Positions 10,545 to 22,038 of a stretch of DNA of 60,000 nucleotides are shown piece by piece. Origin of the DNA: Symsagittifera roscoffensis. Taxonomy: Eukaryota; Xenacoelomorpha; Acoela; Convolutidae. The stretch covers positions 49,780,233-49,840,232 of the forward strand of contig NC_087067.1 of the NCBI RefSeq assembly GCF_963678635.1. Reading direction: 5' to 3'. The notes beneath the pieces are model-generated. The model saw only the letters and a list, made by a program, of their open reading frames with translations. It was not told the origin of the DNA and did not search any database. The translations under genes were made by a program, and so were the position numbers. Within the stretch, counting starts at the first letter, position 1. Every line of letters starts with the position of its first letter.

Positions 10545-11160
10545 TAGTTGTGGATCTAAGATTTGAGAGGGAGAGGATTTTCAAAAACTTCAATTTTTTT
10601 TTTAGTTCGATCAAATTTAAATTCACAGCGAAATAAATGGACCTTATTTACACAAACTTTTTTTGTATAGGTAAAATTCCGTAAAAGTATGCCAAAGTTG
10701 CCGTTGTTGGAAAATTTTTCTGCTGATTTTCATTTTTCGGCAAGCATTTTCTACCAGGATTTTTAACATAACGCCTTAGTGGGGCGCTGAGGGTGTCGAG
10801 ATGTTAAGGGGAAGGGGCCGACCCTTAGTCCGAACGATCAAGTCCGAAGTGAAACTGAAAATGTCGGCTCTTTTTCCACATCTGTAAGCTTTTTAAATTT
10901 CCCAACTGTTATTACACACGCCAGCTTGAAAGCATATCGTTATACTACGATTCGACTACATTTCGCTATTAAAAAATGCATTTTCGTGACCCTTTTTCAT
11001 AGTTTCGGCAAAACATGAAATCTCCAACACATTACTGTTAAGTGTTTGGTTTCTGTAAGCTACAGTGGCACAGGTCTGTAGGGCAGTCGATTTTAGTTTT
11101 TGGCAGAGTTTCTGAGGACTGAGGTTTGATACCCGTAGAGGCCTATTTGTTTCATAACTC
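10545..11160. other. Gene-free stretch
   Basis: No coding signal. A tRNA-promoter-like block (AGTGGCACAGG ... AGGTTTGATACCC) at about 11061-11135 is the only structure seen, and it is weak. Confidence 0.3.
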
Positions 11161-11161
11161 A

Positions 11162-12245
11162 TTACTTGGTGGGAGTGTCATGAACGATGTTAATACTTTT
11201 ACATAGTTTTTTGATGATTTTTTGGAAAAAAAAATTTACGCTAAAATTTGATTTTTCGCGGTTTGACTTTTGATTTGTTGGTAAGTTCAATTCATTTCTT
11301 TTGTTAAAGGAAAAGCAAACTCCAATTTCGAAGAGCAAAAGTGCAAATATCACAAAAAGCGATTGACTTCTAATTTTGAACATGGGTTTTGATTTTAAGA
11401 TAAGCGATAAGGAAGTTTATTGCAATTGGGCAATAGACTTTTTCACGTAATCAACTTTAAAAATAGTAAAACTTACCAATAAATTCGGTTCATAAAAAAT
11501 TCAAATTTCTTTGCGTCTTCGGCACACTTGGGAAGGAGGTAACGAATACGGCTGGAACGGCAAAGGTCCTGGGTTCAAATCTGACAATTTGTTTCAATCT
11601 GTTTCAGAAAAAATTGTCGGATTGTTTTTTGCTTATAATTTGTGGGTTTAGTTGGCACGTCGTTAAATTTTTTTTGCCGGAACATTTTAAACAAAGGTGA
11701 TCTTAGTGTTTCGATTTACTTCTGTTTGTAGTTTCTTGACTTCGTATATTTTCTTCGTTTTCTTGACTGGAAGTTCTTATGTTCAAATGATATCAGCTTA
11801 TAATTTGTCGGCTCAGTGACCTTACTTTGAGTCGGTTCAAGTTAAACGTAGTTTTCATGCCCAGCTCTGGATTGCACAAATTGATAAAAATGTAAGTTCT
11901 ATTTTTTCAAGACAAAAATTTTGTTTCGGCTTTTTTTATTTTTGTTGTTTTTTGGGCTTAATAGGTTTCGGCTTATATTATATCGGCTTAGTGTTTTCAT
12001 TCTGCTTCAAATTACACGCAAATAAGTTTTCTGTTTGTTCATTTTGAAGAGCGAGAGGGTTTTTTAACTTTTTACATGTCTTAAGTCTGGTTGATTTTTT
12101 CGGCTTTTTTGCGGTTTTTTTACCGCTTGGTAATTTTTTTCCGATGCTAAGTTTGTCTTCTAATGACTTGCCATGTTTTTGTTTAAAAGTATTTGTTTTC
12201 TTGCGTTCATTATTTATTTTACAACTGTCTGTTGGCTGTTTTTTT
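11162..12245. repeat. Long diverged R1-like repeat with a tRNA-like block
   Basis: The left part repeats R1 landmarks (GAGTGTCATGAACGATG, CATAG, GGAAAAGCAAACTCC, TCGAAGAGCAAAAGTG). The right part ends GCGTTCATTATTTATTTTAC then CTGTCTGTTGGCTG. The middle carries GGTTCAAATCT (11572-11582), a B-box-like motif, preceded by CGGCACACTTGGGAAGG. No open frame of interest. Confidence 0.4.
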
Positions 12246-12959
12246 TTCTTTTTGACGCGATTACGTTTTTTTCTTTTTGACCCAATTACGTTTTTTTCTA
12301 GACGTTTTTTTTTTTGCTTTTTGCGAAGTGCAGAATCGCTTTTGTGTGAAACGCAAGTGTTTAGGTTTTCAAAGCGTCAGTATCGCAGTCGTGTAGGCAG
12401 ATGACTTGGATGCTTGAGGTCTGTGGTTCCATTTTTGGAGGGAATTGCTTTCAAAATTAATTATGTTTCTTTTTTTGTCTTTTTGTTACCTTTTGAAGGC
12501 TAGTTCATGACAATTTATGGCTGGTGTTTGCAAAGTAGAATTTACTATCTGTGTAAGAATTGGAATCCTGGCTTTTGAGGTTATTCCAAACAATGCAGTA
12601 TTATAAAAATCCAAATTGTGAAATAGATATTTTTTTGGTATTCACGCTGCTTTGTCCGAATAGTTTGCGGTTTTTTCTTGTGTTTGAACTGACTTTTTTC
12701 AAGTTCATCTGATTTTCCAGAAAAATTACGCTGTCAGACAACAACAAATTCAAAGTAGCGAAAAAATCCAAAAATTAATTTTGTTTGTAGATTTTTTAGC
12801 GGAACGAAAACTGTTATTATTTGATCCAGTGTTTAAGCGACCGGAGCGTAGTGTCGTACCGCATAGATTTTTTGATTTTTCTGATTTAAGCTGCAAAACT
12901 AGCGCTATTTTTGGTGTAATTTTTAAATTAAAAGGTTGAGTTGGCTATTCAATGGCCTT
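12246..12959. other. Gene-free stretch, T-rich
   Basis: Low-complexity T-rich sequence. No ORF or repeat boundary that I can support. Confidence 0.3.
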
Positions 12960-12966
12960 CGTTTTG

Positions 12967-12998
<32 letters not shown>

Positions 12999-13200
12999 GA
13001 TGATTGGTTTTGAAACTCTTTCTTGAGCTTTAGAGTGGTAGAAGGCTAACAAAGCCTCACAGAAGAATGCAGTCTTCAAGACTTGTTTGAATGCAGCAAA
13101 TTCGTCAATATCGTTTACAAAAGCGGGCAGTGAGTTTCATGTTACTACTCGTTGGGAATTGCTTCTTTTCATAAATTCTGTTCTGCATTTTGGCACAACA
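12960..13200 (-). pseudogene. LINE-type ORF2 C-terminal fragment
   Basis: Minus-strand translation gives VPKCRTEFMKRSNSQRVVT, a stop, then NSLPAFVNDIDEFAAFKQVL. This matches the common non-LTR retrotransposon tail: a basic R-T-E stretch, then W-N-x-LP, then FK-x2-LK. The stop is TGA where the family has Trp (TGG), so the copy is dead. The frame runs into an ATC (GAT) microsatellite that forms its 3' end. Confidence 0.5.
12966..13003. repeat. (GAT)n microsatellite
   Basis: About 12 GAT units with one GGT interruption, abutting the LINE-tail fragment. Probably the element's 3' tail repeat. Confidence 0.85.
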
Positions 13201-13204
13201 AATT

Positions 13205-14790
13205 CCGTTTTGACATTGGATAAGTAATTTTTAAAGCTTTTCTTTCTAATCAAAGGAAACGCACAAAATTAATTGTTTCATACAATACAATAATAAAAAC
13301 TCAATTTCAGAAAGTTTCAAAATCAGTATATTTATTGGAATTCTTGAGATGAATAAATTATACACAATTTGGAATAACAATATTACTTTCAGATTTCTTA
13401 CACGCAAAACCATTGTGGATGACTTATCATTGTTTGTTACATCGCAATTTATTCAATGAAGTTGTTGCTCTGCGTTTTCAAGCTCCTTTTTGCTTCATTT
13501 CAGCTTGTCTTTGGTATCTATAGGCCTTACTGGCACAATTGCAGTGCAAGTAACTGAGAAACTTGATTGACCAAGGACTTAGGTTCATTTCTCATAGAAG
13601 TTTTTTTTATTTTGTTTTCAGGTTTGCTCTTTTTTTACTCTATTAAAAGAAGTTTTTGGTGTTTTTTGCTTGTGTTTGCGATGGGCAGCTTCGCTTCTCT
13701 GTCTCAAAAAACTTTATTGTAATAGCCAAGTTTTATGATGAAACCTGAGAAGCAATGGAAAACTTTAATCAGACAAGTTCTCTGATGAAAGTCTTACTTA
13801 GAGTCAATCTTTTCTATGGCACCTAACTCTGTGGACTAATCATCAAGAGAGTGAATTTGATCTCATTAAAAATCACAAAATCTTCAATCTTTTCTTTTTT
13901 GACGGTCCGGATCTTAAACTTCATTTTCTACGTTAATTCATCGATAGAAGCTCGCTCGCCACGTTTAATTATGAATTGATTTTTGACTTATAATTTAAAA
14001 GCGGATATTCTTTTTTGTTATTCATATAGAAATTTACATATTGATCCAGTTTCTGAAGTTCGGCTAGTTTTTACAAAAAGCCATAGATTAATTTTTTTCA
14101 AGGGTCATTACACGAATTTTTTAGCAGTTCAAACTAATATTATTGTTCCGACCATTGAAAATGGGAAGGAACTTTGTAAACAGTTGTTTAATTTTTTCCA
14201 TTTTTTTGTTTTCCTCGCAAAATCAGGTACCACTAATAATCATCGGACTGGGTCGAGTGAAGTATCTAATTAGAGACTTTTCATTCGTAATTCGAGCGAC
14301 ATTAAATATTTTTCAAAAAAATTGCAGTGTCGAGAAAAAACCAGTTTGGAAACTTTGATTTTTCGTCTAATTTCGGGCGAGTGAGCAGGCTTACAGTAGC
14401 TTATTTATGCTTAATTTCAGCCTTCAAATATTAACTTCACCCAAGTAAAGTTAGTTTTTGGAAATTTTAGCGCCCTATTAGGTATCAAAAATTTTTCTTA
14501 CTGTTTTTTTTTGTTTTATAGTAATTTTTCTACAAAAAACTGTTTTTCATATTGGTTGCTTTATAAAGAAATAGGTTCACATATGCCTAGTTTCTAGTTT
14601 TTTGTTCAGATTCTTTTATCACACCACGCGAAACAAACAACGCTAACTTGAAAGAAAAATTATTTTATAAGACTATGGTCGGAACATTCTATTCTAATTG
14701 CACAGTAAACGGCTATCCTTGTTATATTTTTTGATATCATATGCGGGTTGAATATCAACTTTTTTCATTTTATTCTAAGACGAGGTATTG
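13205..14790. other. Gene-free stretch
   Basis: AT-rich, no supported gene. A tRNA-like segment near 13525-13585 is too degraded to call. A block at 13673-13704 (GCGATGGGCAGCTTCGCTTC) recurs in altered form at 15571 and 32811. Confidence 0.3.
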
Positions 14791-14799
14791 CAAAGGGTG

Positions 14800-15600
14800 T
14801 TGCAATCGGTTACTAGACTTTTTTTGAGTTAATCATTTTGTTCACAGTTTGCTCAAATTAGAAATGGTAAATTTAAGTTCAGTTAGTTTAATGTTCATCA
14901 ATTTTCTCAGCTTTACCGGAACACTTAGCCTAAGCCTGAAAGGTACAAATATGCGTGAAACGGCAAAAATCCTGGGATCAAACTTTACAGGCGTAACTGC
15001 CCCAATTGACTTCGGTTTATATTTTATCAGCTTAGTGACATAATTTTGAATCGTATTAAAGGTAGTCGTTTTTTTTCTTTTTTTTCGATTTGATAGATTT
15101 CGGGCTATGTTATATATCAATTTATTGGCCTTAAATTGCGTCTTTCGACCAACAAAAAATCTGTGGAATAGTTTCTGTGTTTTGAGGGTGAGGGAAACTT
15201 AATAACTTTTCATTAGTCTTAATTTGTTTTATTTTATTTTTCGGTTTTTTTTTCGATTCTTTTTTGGCTTAATAGGTTTCGCCTATATTATATCAGAATA
15301 GTGGCTTTATATTGTTTCATTTGGTGTGTGTTTTTGAGGAGGAGGGGGGCTTATAAATTTTGAGGAGGAAAGGGACTTTGTATTAGATTTGAGTCTTGTT
15401 GATTTTTTTCGGCTTAAAGGGTTTTTGCTGAGGATTTTTTGGCTTTGTAACCGCTTTGTAATTTTTTTGGATTGTCTGTGCATCTTTTTTCAAAACTAGC
15501 CTGATTCATTTTGATCGATCTAGTTTTATCAATTTTTTCTTCAGACTTGGCGGCTTTCTTCATTTGTATTGCAAGTGGTGCGAAGCTCAGCTTCGCCTCT
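14800..15600. repeat. Diverged copy of the 11.4-12.2 kb repeat
   Basis: Shares, in order, a cggtTACTAGACTTTTT-like block, CGGCAAAAATCCTGGGATCA (compare CGGCAAAGGTCCTGGGTTCA at 11560), TTATATTTTATCAGCTTAGT and AATAGGTTTCG. Ends near a perfect hairpin, GCGAAGCTCAGCTTCGC, at 15580-15596. Confidence 0.4.
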
Positions 15601-15604
15601 GTGT

Positions 15605-17270
15605 AAGTACTAACCCTGCAGCCTTTCAGCTTTGCTTCAAAATGCCCTGCTGATCTTTTTTTAAAGTCAGTTGTTGTTATTTGAGCACATGCAACCTCTC
15701 CAGTTGAAATACTACAGAATTTTTTGCCTTAAATGTTAAACTATGAGAAAAGAAAATGACTCTTATTGATTTTTCTTTCTTTCAAAAATACTTAATACAA
15801 AATATTAATTATAAGTTTCTCATGCGTCTTGCTTTTGAGGTTTCTGTAGCACTCAGAAGACCTCTGACTCAAATTCAGATTCTACGACAAAAAAAAATAT
15901 TATAATAACAATTATTTGGCTTATTGGTTTTCATCGATCTTTTCTCATGGTTCAGCCTTTTATCCTAAATGGTACAGAGAAAGAAAGAAAACGCCAGAAA
16001 CGTGCAGAAAATTTATCCGTTTAAACCGGTGTTTCATTTTATCGCTTGAAATCTTTAAAGCCTGCAAATAATTTGTTTCGTGACTGAAGATCAAAGAAAA
16101 TTTTGAATAAGTTACACTGCTCGAAAACAAATGAAAAAAAATTCAATTCTTCATTGAGGAAAACACTTAAGCAATAGCAGCGTTAATGTTTTTTGTTAGT
16201 GATGCTGATGACTATTTGTTTCTTTTGAATAATTGGCAACCTTCTTTGGATTTTGGAGGGATTTCAAAACTTTTGTTTTTGGCGGTTACCAAGAAAAAAA
16301 ACACGAGCTGAAGTGGCTCGCTAATCAGACCAAGAAACAACCACGAGCAGAAAAGGTTCTGTAATCAGACCATCAAAAGCCATAAAAAACATAAATGCGA
16401 TAAATATAATAATTTATATTTAAGAAACAATGCTTCCTACGGGTTAGTTTTTTATAATTGTTTTTTTTTAAGTTCAAAGGCCAACCTTAAGTTTAGAAGA
16501 TTTGCATTTTTGGAAAAGTTTTCGATCAACTTTTCCGTTGATGAATCTCATCTTATAGGCATCTACTTAAGCAACAAAAAGTAAATTGTCATTTTCTGGG
16601 ACTCTAAACACCTAAGAAAAGTCTGCGTTAGTTGTTTTTTTTTAAATTTTTTTGTTCCATCTCATCCCATAGCCCCCCCCCCCCCATACACACCTACTTA
16701 ACATTGTTTCTTAATGATTTGTGCTACCAGTATTTTTACGAACAACTAATTAATTTTAGATAAAATTAGTGTCAAAAAAGCTCTTTTAGGCTTTAGTTTG
16801 TTGAAGATTTAGACCAAACACCAAAGTATCTTTGCTTGACGGATCTAGCTGCTCTAAATATTGTATGTAGTGATAAACCATCTTGGGTCTTTTCATTATA
16901 GCCCTTCCCCCTCCCCCAGTAAATAAATCCGATAAAACAAATAAACATGCATAGTGAAACAACACGTGCATTCTTATACACAAATCAAAACTCTATGCAG
17001 CGCTTAGTTCAGTACTAACAAGTATGAAAGCACTTATGAATGAAAGCACACCAATTGTTTGTAAGTCAGTTAAAAACTGACAAACTGGGGGAGGGGGGTA
17101 TGTATTGTTTTGCTACCAGACTGGGCGGGGGGGGGCTATAATGGGAAATACCTCCTGGAATGGTCTCTATTTTTTCTTTCAAATGATTTTCCTTGACAGG
17201 ATTTCACCCGTATAGATAGAGTAAGATAGCTCCAAGATAGTTCACGTGGCTATGGCTAGATGAAACAGAC
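15605..17270. other. Gene-free stretch with simple repeats
   Basis: No supported gene. Contains two near-copies of a TAATCAGACCA segment (about 16320 and 16362), a C run at 16673-16685 followed by ATACACAC, and a second poly-G region near 17085-17140. Confidence 0.35.
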
Positions 17271-17273
17271 CCG

Positions 17274-17488
17274 ATGTCGTCAAGTTTTAGTGTCAGTGTT
17301 TCTCTAAATCCTCTTCAGGCTCTGATTACAGTTTGTGTGCTTTATTCCTCCTCCCCTTCCAATGACAACCCTTGCGACGACAACAGTTCCTCCTTCTTCT
17401 GTGCACAATTGCGACAACTGGCCGACAACACATGCCAAAACAGGACAGTCATTTTTCTCCTCGCATACAAGCCTCACACAAGAAAACC
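17274..17488 (+). pseudogene. Cys-patterned (ShK-like) ORF cut by a MITE
   Basis: From ATG 17274 the frame encodes a moderately hydrophobic start (LQALITVCVLYSSS, possibly a weak signal peptide) and then three spaced cysteines in NPCDDNSSSFFCAQLRQLAD and NTCQNR. The C-D-x-N ... C ... C spacing resembles the first half of ShK-type domains of secreted proteins. The 207-bp MITE at 17489 interrupts the frame. On the far side, the same frame across the uninterrupted site would supply three more cysteines before a stop. An exon boundary (CTTCAG before 17319) is an alternative 5' end. Expression and domain identity are unproven. Confidence 0.35.
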
Positions 17489-17695
17489 GGGTCTAGGACA
17501 ACAAGTCGACGGGACTTCAAGCCGAAGGTACTTCAAGCCGAAATATAAACCTTACAAGCACCTCAAAACACAATTTTTCTTTACTGTAAAATGTTTATTT
17601 TCAAAAATTTAGGTAAGTTTAGTTCATAACTTAAGCTTGAAGTCACTTGTTTTTCGATTCGGCTTGAAGTCCCGTCGGCTTGATGTCCGGCACCC
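17489..17695. mobile_element. MULE-like MITE, 207 bp, 9-bp TSD
   Basis: Inverted ends GGGTCTAGGACAACAAG and CTTGATGTCCGGCACCC extend inward to a near-perfect CGACGGGACTTCAAGCCGAA repeat (about 38-bp TIR, roughly 33 positions matching). Flanks are identical 9-mers, AAGAAAACC, at 17480-17488 and 17696-17704. Long TIRs with a 9-bp duplication are characteristic of Mutator-like elements. Non-coding interior. Confidence 0.8.
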
Positions 17696-17699
17696 AAGA

Positions 17700-18220
17700 A
17701 AACCATACCAACTAAGTTGCAGAATAGACTGCTGCGCATTTTGAAGTAAAATTTTCTAGGTTCAACTCACCACCCCCCCCCCCCCCCCCACACACACACA
17801 CTTGAAAAGGTTCGCTATATTCTACCATTTTTTAGTAAATTACCCTAACTTAAGACATAAAAAATCTCAGGTAAGCATCTCAAGTCATTAGTGGAGTCAA
17901 GTCATCAGTGGGGTAAGCATCTCAAGTCATTGAAATATTCAGTAAACCGGAAGTGACAAAAATTAAATCGCAATCGATTTGAATCCATTTTTATAGAGAT
18001 TATATGCAGTATGAAAATCTATTCCTTGAAACACATTTGTTTGTGTAAATCAATTTACAACGGTTTTTGTTCTGCCGCAAAAAAAATTGATTTTGTCGCC
18101 TAAAAATATATTCAAAAAATTTTGGATGGATTTTGCGCAAGTAGGTAAACACAATCAAAATTGCGACAAAGTTAATTTAATTTAATTTAAATTAATTTAA
18201 AATTGCGAAAAAATCTCCAC
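17700..18220. repeat. Gene-free stretch with low-complexity tracts
   Basis: C run at 17773-17789 followed by (CA)n to 17802. A direct duplication of GTAAGCATCTCAAGTCATT occurs at about 17870 and 17915. AT-rich TTTAATTTAAATTAA at about 18175. No gene seen. Confidence 0.6.
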
Positions 18221-18224
18221 AGGC

Positions 18225-18487
18225 AAAAATTTAAAAAAAAACGGGCCACAAAACGCATTTTAGGCACTTTTTGGTAAATATTGACCAAAAATTCGCGCTT
18301 TTTCGACGCATGCTTCCCCCTAAAATTACTAAATATTCTGCCTAAGGCGTCTTTAGAAAAATTTTAGGGTCCGCCAGCCAAAAACGATTATCTGAAAATA
18401 GTACAAAGGGGGACTTTAGGTTGGCAGGGGGTCGAATCCCTGAAGGGAAGCGAACGCCCCCCATCCCCTCCCCTGAATCCGCCCCTG
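18225..18487 (-). mobile_element. Family H hAT-like MITE, copy E, 5'-truncated
   Basis: Reverse orientation. It ends GAATCCGCCCCTG with the interior GGCAGGGGGTCGAATCCCTG, GGGTCCGCCAGCCAAAA and GGCGTCTTTAGAAAAATTTT blocks. The left terminus is not recognisable, so no target duplication can be read. Confidence 0.7.
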
Positions 18488-18727
18488 CATGTGGCTTAGA
18501 TTCCTAGTATTCCAACAAGTATAAACCTGTCCATGTTTACTTCACCGAGAACTATTAGATTATGTTTGCCTCAAGTTCACGGAATCAAAATCATCATTAA
18601 AAAATTTTGAATATGACAAAAAAGACCTCTTTACGAGCTTTTTTTCAGATGCTTAAACTGAAGAGAAAAAAATTTCTTCTATAGTTCTTCCCACTATTTT
18701 TTTCTAACTAAAAATTTTCCTAATATG

Positions 18728-19083
18728 GGAAGGGCGGGTTTGAAGGGCGGGGGAGGAGGAGGGGCGCTCTTGAGTTACCCGCTTAGTTTGTCCCCTCATT
18801 CTCAGGTTTTGACCTCCTGCAACTCAATGGATCCTTTTTGGCACTATTTTACATTTATTTTTAAACGTACGTTTGACGCCAATACGATAAATATGACTAG
18901 TAGCGCGCTCCTAAAAAGCTCGACTGCATTTTGGCTTGTCTTTTCATAATAATGTCTGAAACTCCGAAATACCATTTTAGTTAACTGGTATAAAAAAGTT
19001 AACGAAAATTTGATTTTTATAAAATTCCCTCCCTCTCGAGAAAATCATAGATTATGATTTTCGATTCGAGAAAATCGTAGATA
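18728..19083 (+). mobile_element. Family H hAT-like MITE, copy H, degraded
   Basis: Forward-orientation remnants: AGGGCGGGTTTGAAGGGCGG start, CTCATTCTCAGGTTTTGACC, TTTTTGGCACTATTTTAC, GCGCGCTCC, and a CTCGAGAAAATCATAGAT end. More diverged than copies A and B. Confidence 0.5.
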
Positions 19084-19153
19084 ACATTTCAAATGAAAGC
19101 AGTGGCGTAAACTGAAATTAATGACTGTTCTAATCACGCTGGTGGTGTGACAG

Positions 19154-19317
19154 GCCATACCCGGATGAGTTTTACTGCACAAACTGGAAGGAGCAACTGG
19201 TCTCAAATTGTGCAAGACTCTGTGAGGAAAATAACAAGACAGACATCGTCACAATGAAAATATGTGTGTACAGAATGACTTTCAATTTTGCCTCCTTGTG
19301 GAACCATACTTATGTAG
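19154..19317 (+). CDS. Exon of a probable secreted Cys-rich protein
   Basis: Follows GTGTGACAG. In the open frame it encodes PYPDEFYCTNWKEQLVSNCA then RLCEENN. The C-x3-W-x6-C-x3-C spacing resembles the second half of ShK-like modules. A donor GTCAGT at 19318 gives phase 1, which matches the phase-1 acceptor at 28682. Incoming phase is 2; one compatible upstream donor (AAG|GTACTT near 17527) lies inside the MULE-like MITE, which is suggestive only. A MITE begins 10 bp downstream. Confidence 0.4.
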
Positions 19318-19419
19318 GTCAGTACTCGGCTCTTTTTCCTTCACCCCCCCCCCCCCCCCCCCCACCTCACATGAGCTTCAATATATAAGTGTAACGAGTG
19401 GTTTTACGAGGTTGAGTAT

Positions 19420-19705
19420 TGTGATATTCCCAAAGTGCGTAGCGTGTTATGGAATAAAAGTACTGTTAATTTAATGTTCTTGGTTCTGTTAACAAGGTTT
19501 GTAGCTGAGATTAGTTACTGTTCGATACACTGATGTATGAAAACACTGACCAATTCATCTATAGGATTTTAGCATCACCAAATGGCCTTGACCACTCTCA
19601 CATAATAATAGCATAATAAATATAATTAGCACATACGATTACTGCAGATGCAGTAGCTAACAAACTGTCTTCAAGGTTACCTACTGCTAACGCCGCAGTA
19701 CCGCA
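19420..19705 (-). repeat. 3' LTR of the Gypsy element (286 bp)
   Basis: Matches 26268-26562 along its length (GTAGCGTGTTATGG, CTGAGATTAGTTACTGTTCG, GATTACTGCAGATGCAG), with scattered substitutions and a small deletion near 19460. The divergence shows the insertion is not recent. Confidence 0.9.
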
Positions 19706-19856
19706 TTCCTCCAAGGACCAATAAAATTTTAGCTAATACATATAAAATTTTATAACTAAATAGTAATAATACGAGTTTTTCAGCTTAGTTTTGTGATCCC
19801 GTTCGTGATAGAGATGTTTTTGTTTTTATTTTAAGTTTTTCCCGTTTTCCTTATTT

Positions 19857-20579
19857 CTATTTTGAGTGTTTCTTAATCTCCAGAAGCACTTTCCATTGTT
19901 TACTCCACGGCTGCGTCGTGTCCAGTGCGGTATAACAAAGCTTCTTTCTAAATAAGTTGTGTTCTAGAAGCTTCAAGCGGGTTTCCATCGGCTTATTCTT
20001 ATCCGTATTCACATTTGCCAAACCGTATCTAGACTGCTCCAGAGCCATTTCATTGATGTCTGCTTCCTCGTCTGCACTAATGTACTTAACCGAATGTTTA
20101 ACTGGGCTACCCAGTCTTTTAGGCCCCTGGTTTTTCGTGGCTCGCTTACTGCGCCTCACGCTCGTACCCACTTGCTCATCTACAATTGAGTCGTCCAAAA
20201 ATCCGGACGGAGATCCGTGTTTGCCTGTCGTCTCTGTCTGATTTTCCGTTCTCGATTTAATTATTTCTTCTGCCGTCTTCTGCAGACCTCTTGTCCAAAC
20301 TTGGTCTGCTAGACTTTGCCATTCCTCGGCTCCCATGTCCTGGTTTTGAAACGCATTCAAAATTGAGCTAGGTGAAGTGTCCCTCGTAATGCGTTTCTTT
20401 GAATGTTTAGCTTTGGGGTTCGAACTGCTCGGTTGATCAGTTTGGTCCACCGTTTCTGCTTGTCCTGGTGCTCTGACGTCTGTTGCTGCTATAGCAGCTT
20501 TCTTTTTGTCCAATTTTTCTTTGGACTTGGGTGTTCGGTCCGTCTTATCCTGTGAATCCCCTATTGGGTTTAATGCCAC
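19857..20579 (-). pseudogene. Gypsy C-terminal tail ORF
   Basis: 240 residues, Lys/Ser/Thr/Gln-rich, with TSVRRSKRATKNQGPKRLGS, a basic motif often at the end of Gypsy Pol. It ends 150 bp before the 3' LTR. It could be the Pol tail or a small third ORF. Confidence 0.5.
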
Positions 20580-21060
20580 CTGCTCTTGTGTTTTCGGTCC
20601 CTGTGTCTTTGGACCCCCGAGAATTGGCTTCGCTCGCTTTATTGCTAAATTGAGCCCCCCACCAACAGGTGTGTCCCGCGACGTGACTACAGTCTCGCTG
20701 TCCTGGAAGAGGTCTCGCTGTCGATATGTTCAATTCCTCCTCTTACGATACCATGTCATCATCTAGCTCGTCATCCTTCTTTTGGTGCTTACTCTTTGGC
20801 TCTTTTAATGGACTCTTTGCCTTCTCCTTTTGGTTTGTCTCATCCTTGGGTATCTTCGTAGGGAAACTCGCCATCTTTGCCAGATCGCTTTTGCGATTTA
20901 CTGCTCCCGCAGCGGTTGTCACTGTTTTCGGTGACTCAAAAATAACTTTTCCTTTGAACGGTTTTGTCAGTGCCGCCCCACTTTTTCTTGTCTCGTCTCT
21001 ACGGCTGAGGTTGTGACTGTTCCACTCCGACCCCTTTGATTTGTCCTCGACGAATCCCTT

Positions 21061-22038
21061 CTACCATGAGTATAGGAGCTCTTTACGCAAATCTGGGTCG
21101 ATAGTGCTGGTTACGTCCACTAATTGTTGTAGGCTGGGTCCGTCATATCTACACCGTTCTGCATTCCAGTTGGCGTTGGCTTCTAACAGGGTCCGGAGAG
21201 TTCTTGCTCTGTTCTTCTCCTGTGTCGACATGTTCTCCTGTTTGAAGATAGGGCTGACATCCCGGCTCTTCTGTCCCTTCTTGACGATTTTGAGTGAATC
21301 CCGAGATTGGTCAATCCTCTTCTTTAGTTGATTTGCAGTTAATGCCGACCTCTCCAGATGCTGTTTATCTAAATGATCAGAGAATCCTACAAATTTATCT
21401 CGTCTAATTTTGAACTCTGTTTTTGGTAATCTACCGAAATGTGCTTCGAACGGTAACTTCTGAATGGTTTTCTGTTTTATCCACCGCATGTCCCTAATTA
21501 TCGTACTGAGACATAGTTTAATTGACTTTACATTCTCTTCCAGTAGCATCACCCCCAAACGCCTTTTTTTGGTTTGTATTGTTCTTTCAACTAGACCACA
21601 ACCGCGATGGTCACCCACCGGGCAGACCTTTCGTTTTATGTTGTTTTCGAGGCAGAATTTTTTCATTGCTTTTCCTTTGAATCCGGAGAACTGATCAGTT
21701 TTTATCGAGTCTGGGATTATGTGCGGATCTATGTACGACCGTAAGAATTTAATAGTGGATTTCCCCCCCCCCCCCCTTAATTTTGTTTCTTTAACCGAAA
21801 GAAGTTTTGAATAACGATCAATCGCTATTAGCAAGTTGTTTTTCTTCCCCTTATAATCTTCTAAAGGTCCCGCGTAATCTAACGGAACCTCCTGTCCCGG
21901 CTGCGATAGCAGCGGCAGTGGTTGCGAGGAATTTTTTGGTAAAATATACTTTACATTCTTACCATAGCAAGTACATTCTCTACACTCCTCCGCTATCCTT
22001 GTGCATGTCGGGCCACCACAAATAGTTCGACACGTCAA
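21061..22038 (-). pseudogene. Gypsy integrase catalytic core
   Basis: DDE residues are visible: LDYAGPL (D1), DSIKTDQFSGF (D2) and GLVERTIQTKKR (E). A G run (C run at about 21762-21775 on the plus strand) encodes RGGGGKS between D1 and D2, probably a slippage expansion. A lysine-rich C-terminal region follows. Confidence 0.85.

Noticed and set aside
13983-14358. Two overlapping ORFs of 71-96 codons near 14.1 kb
   Set aside because: Phe/Asn/Ile-rich composition typical of AT-rich non-coding DNA; no splice or domain support.
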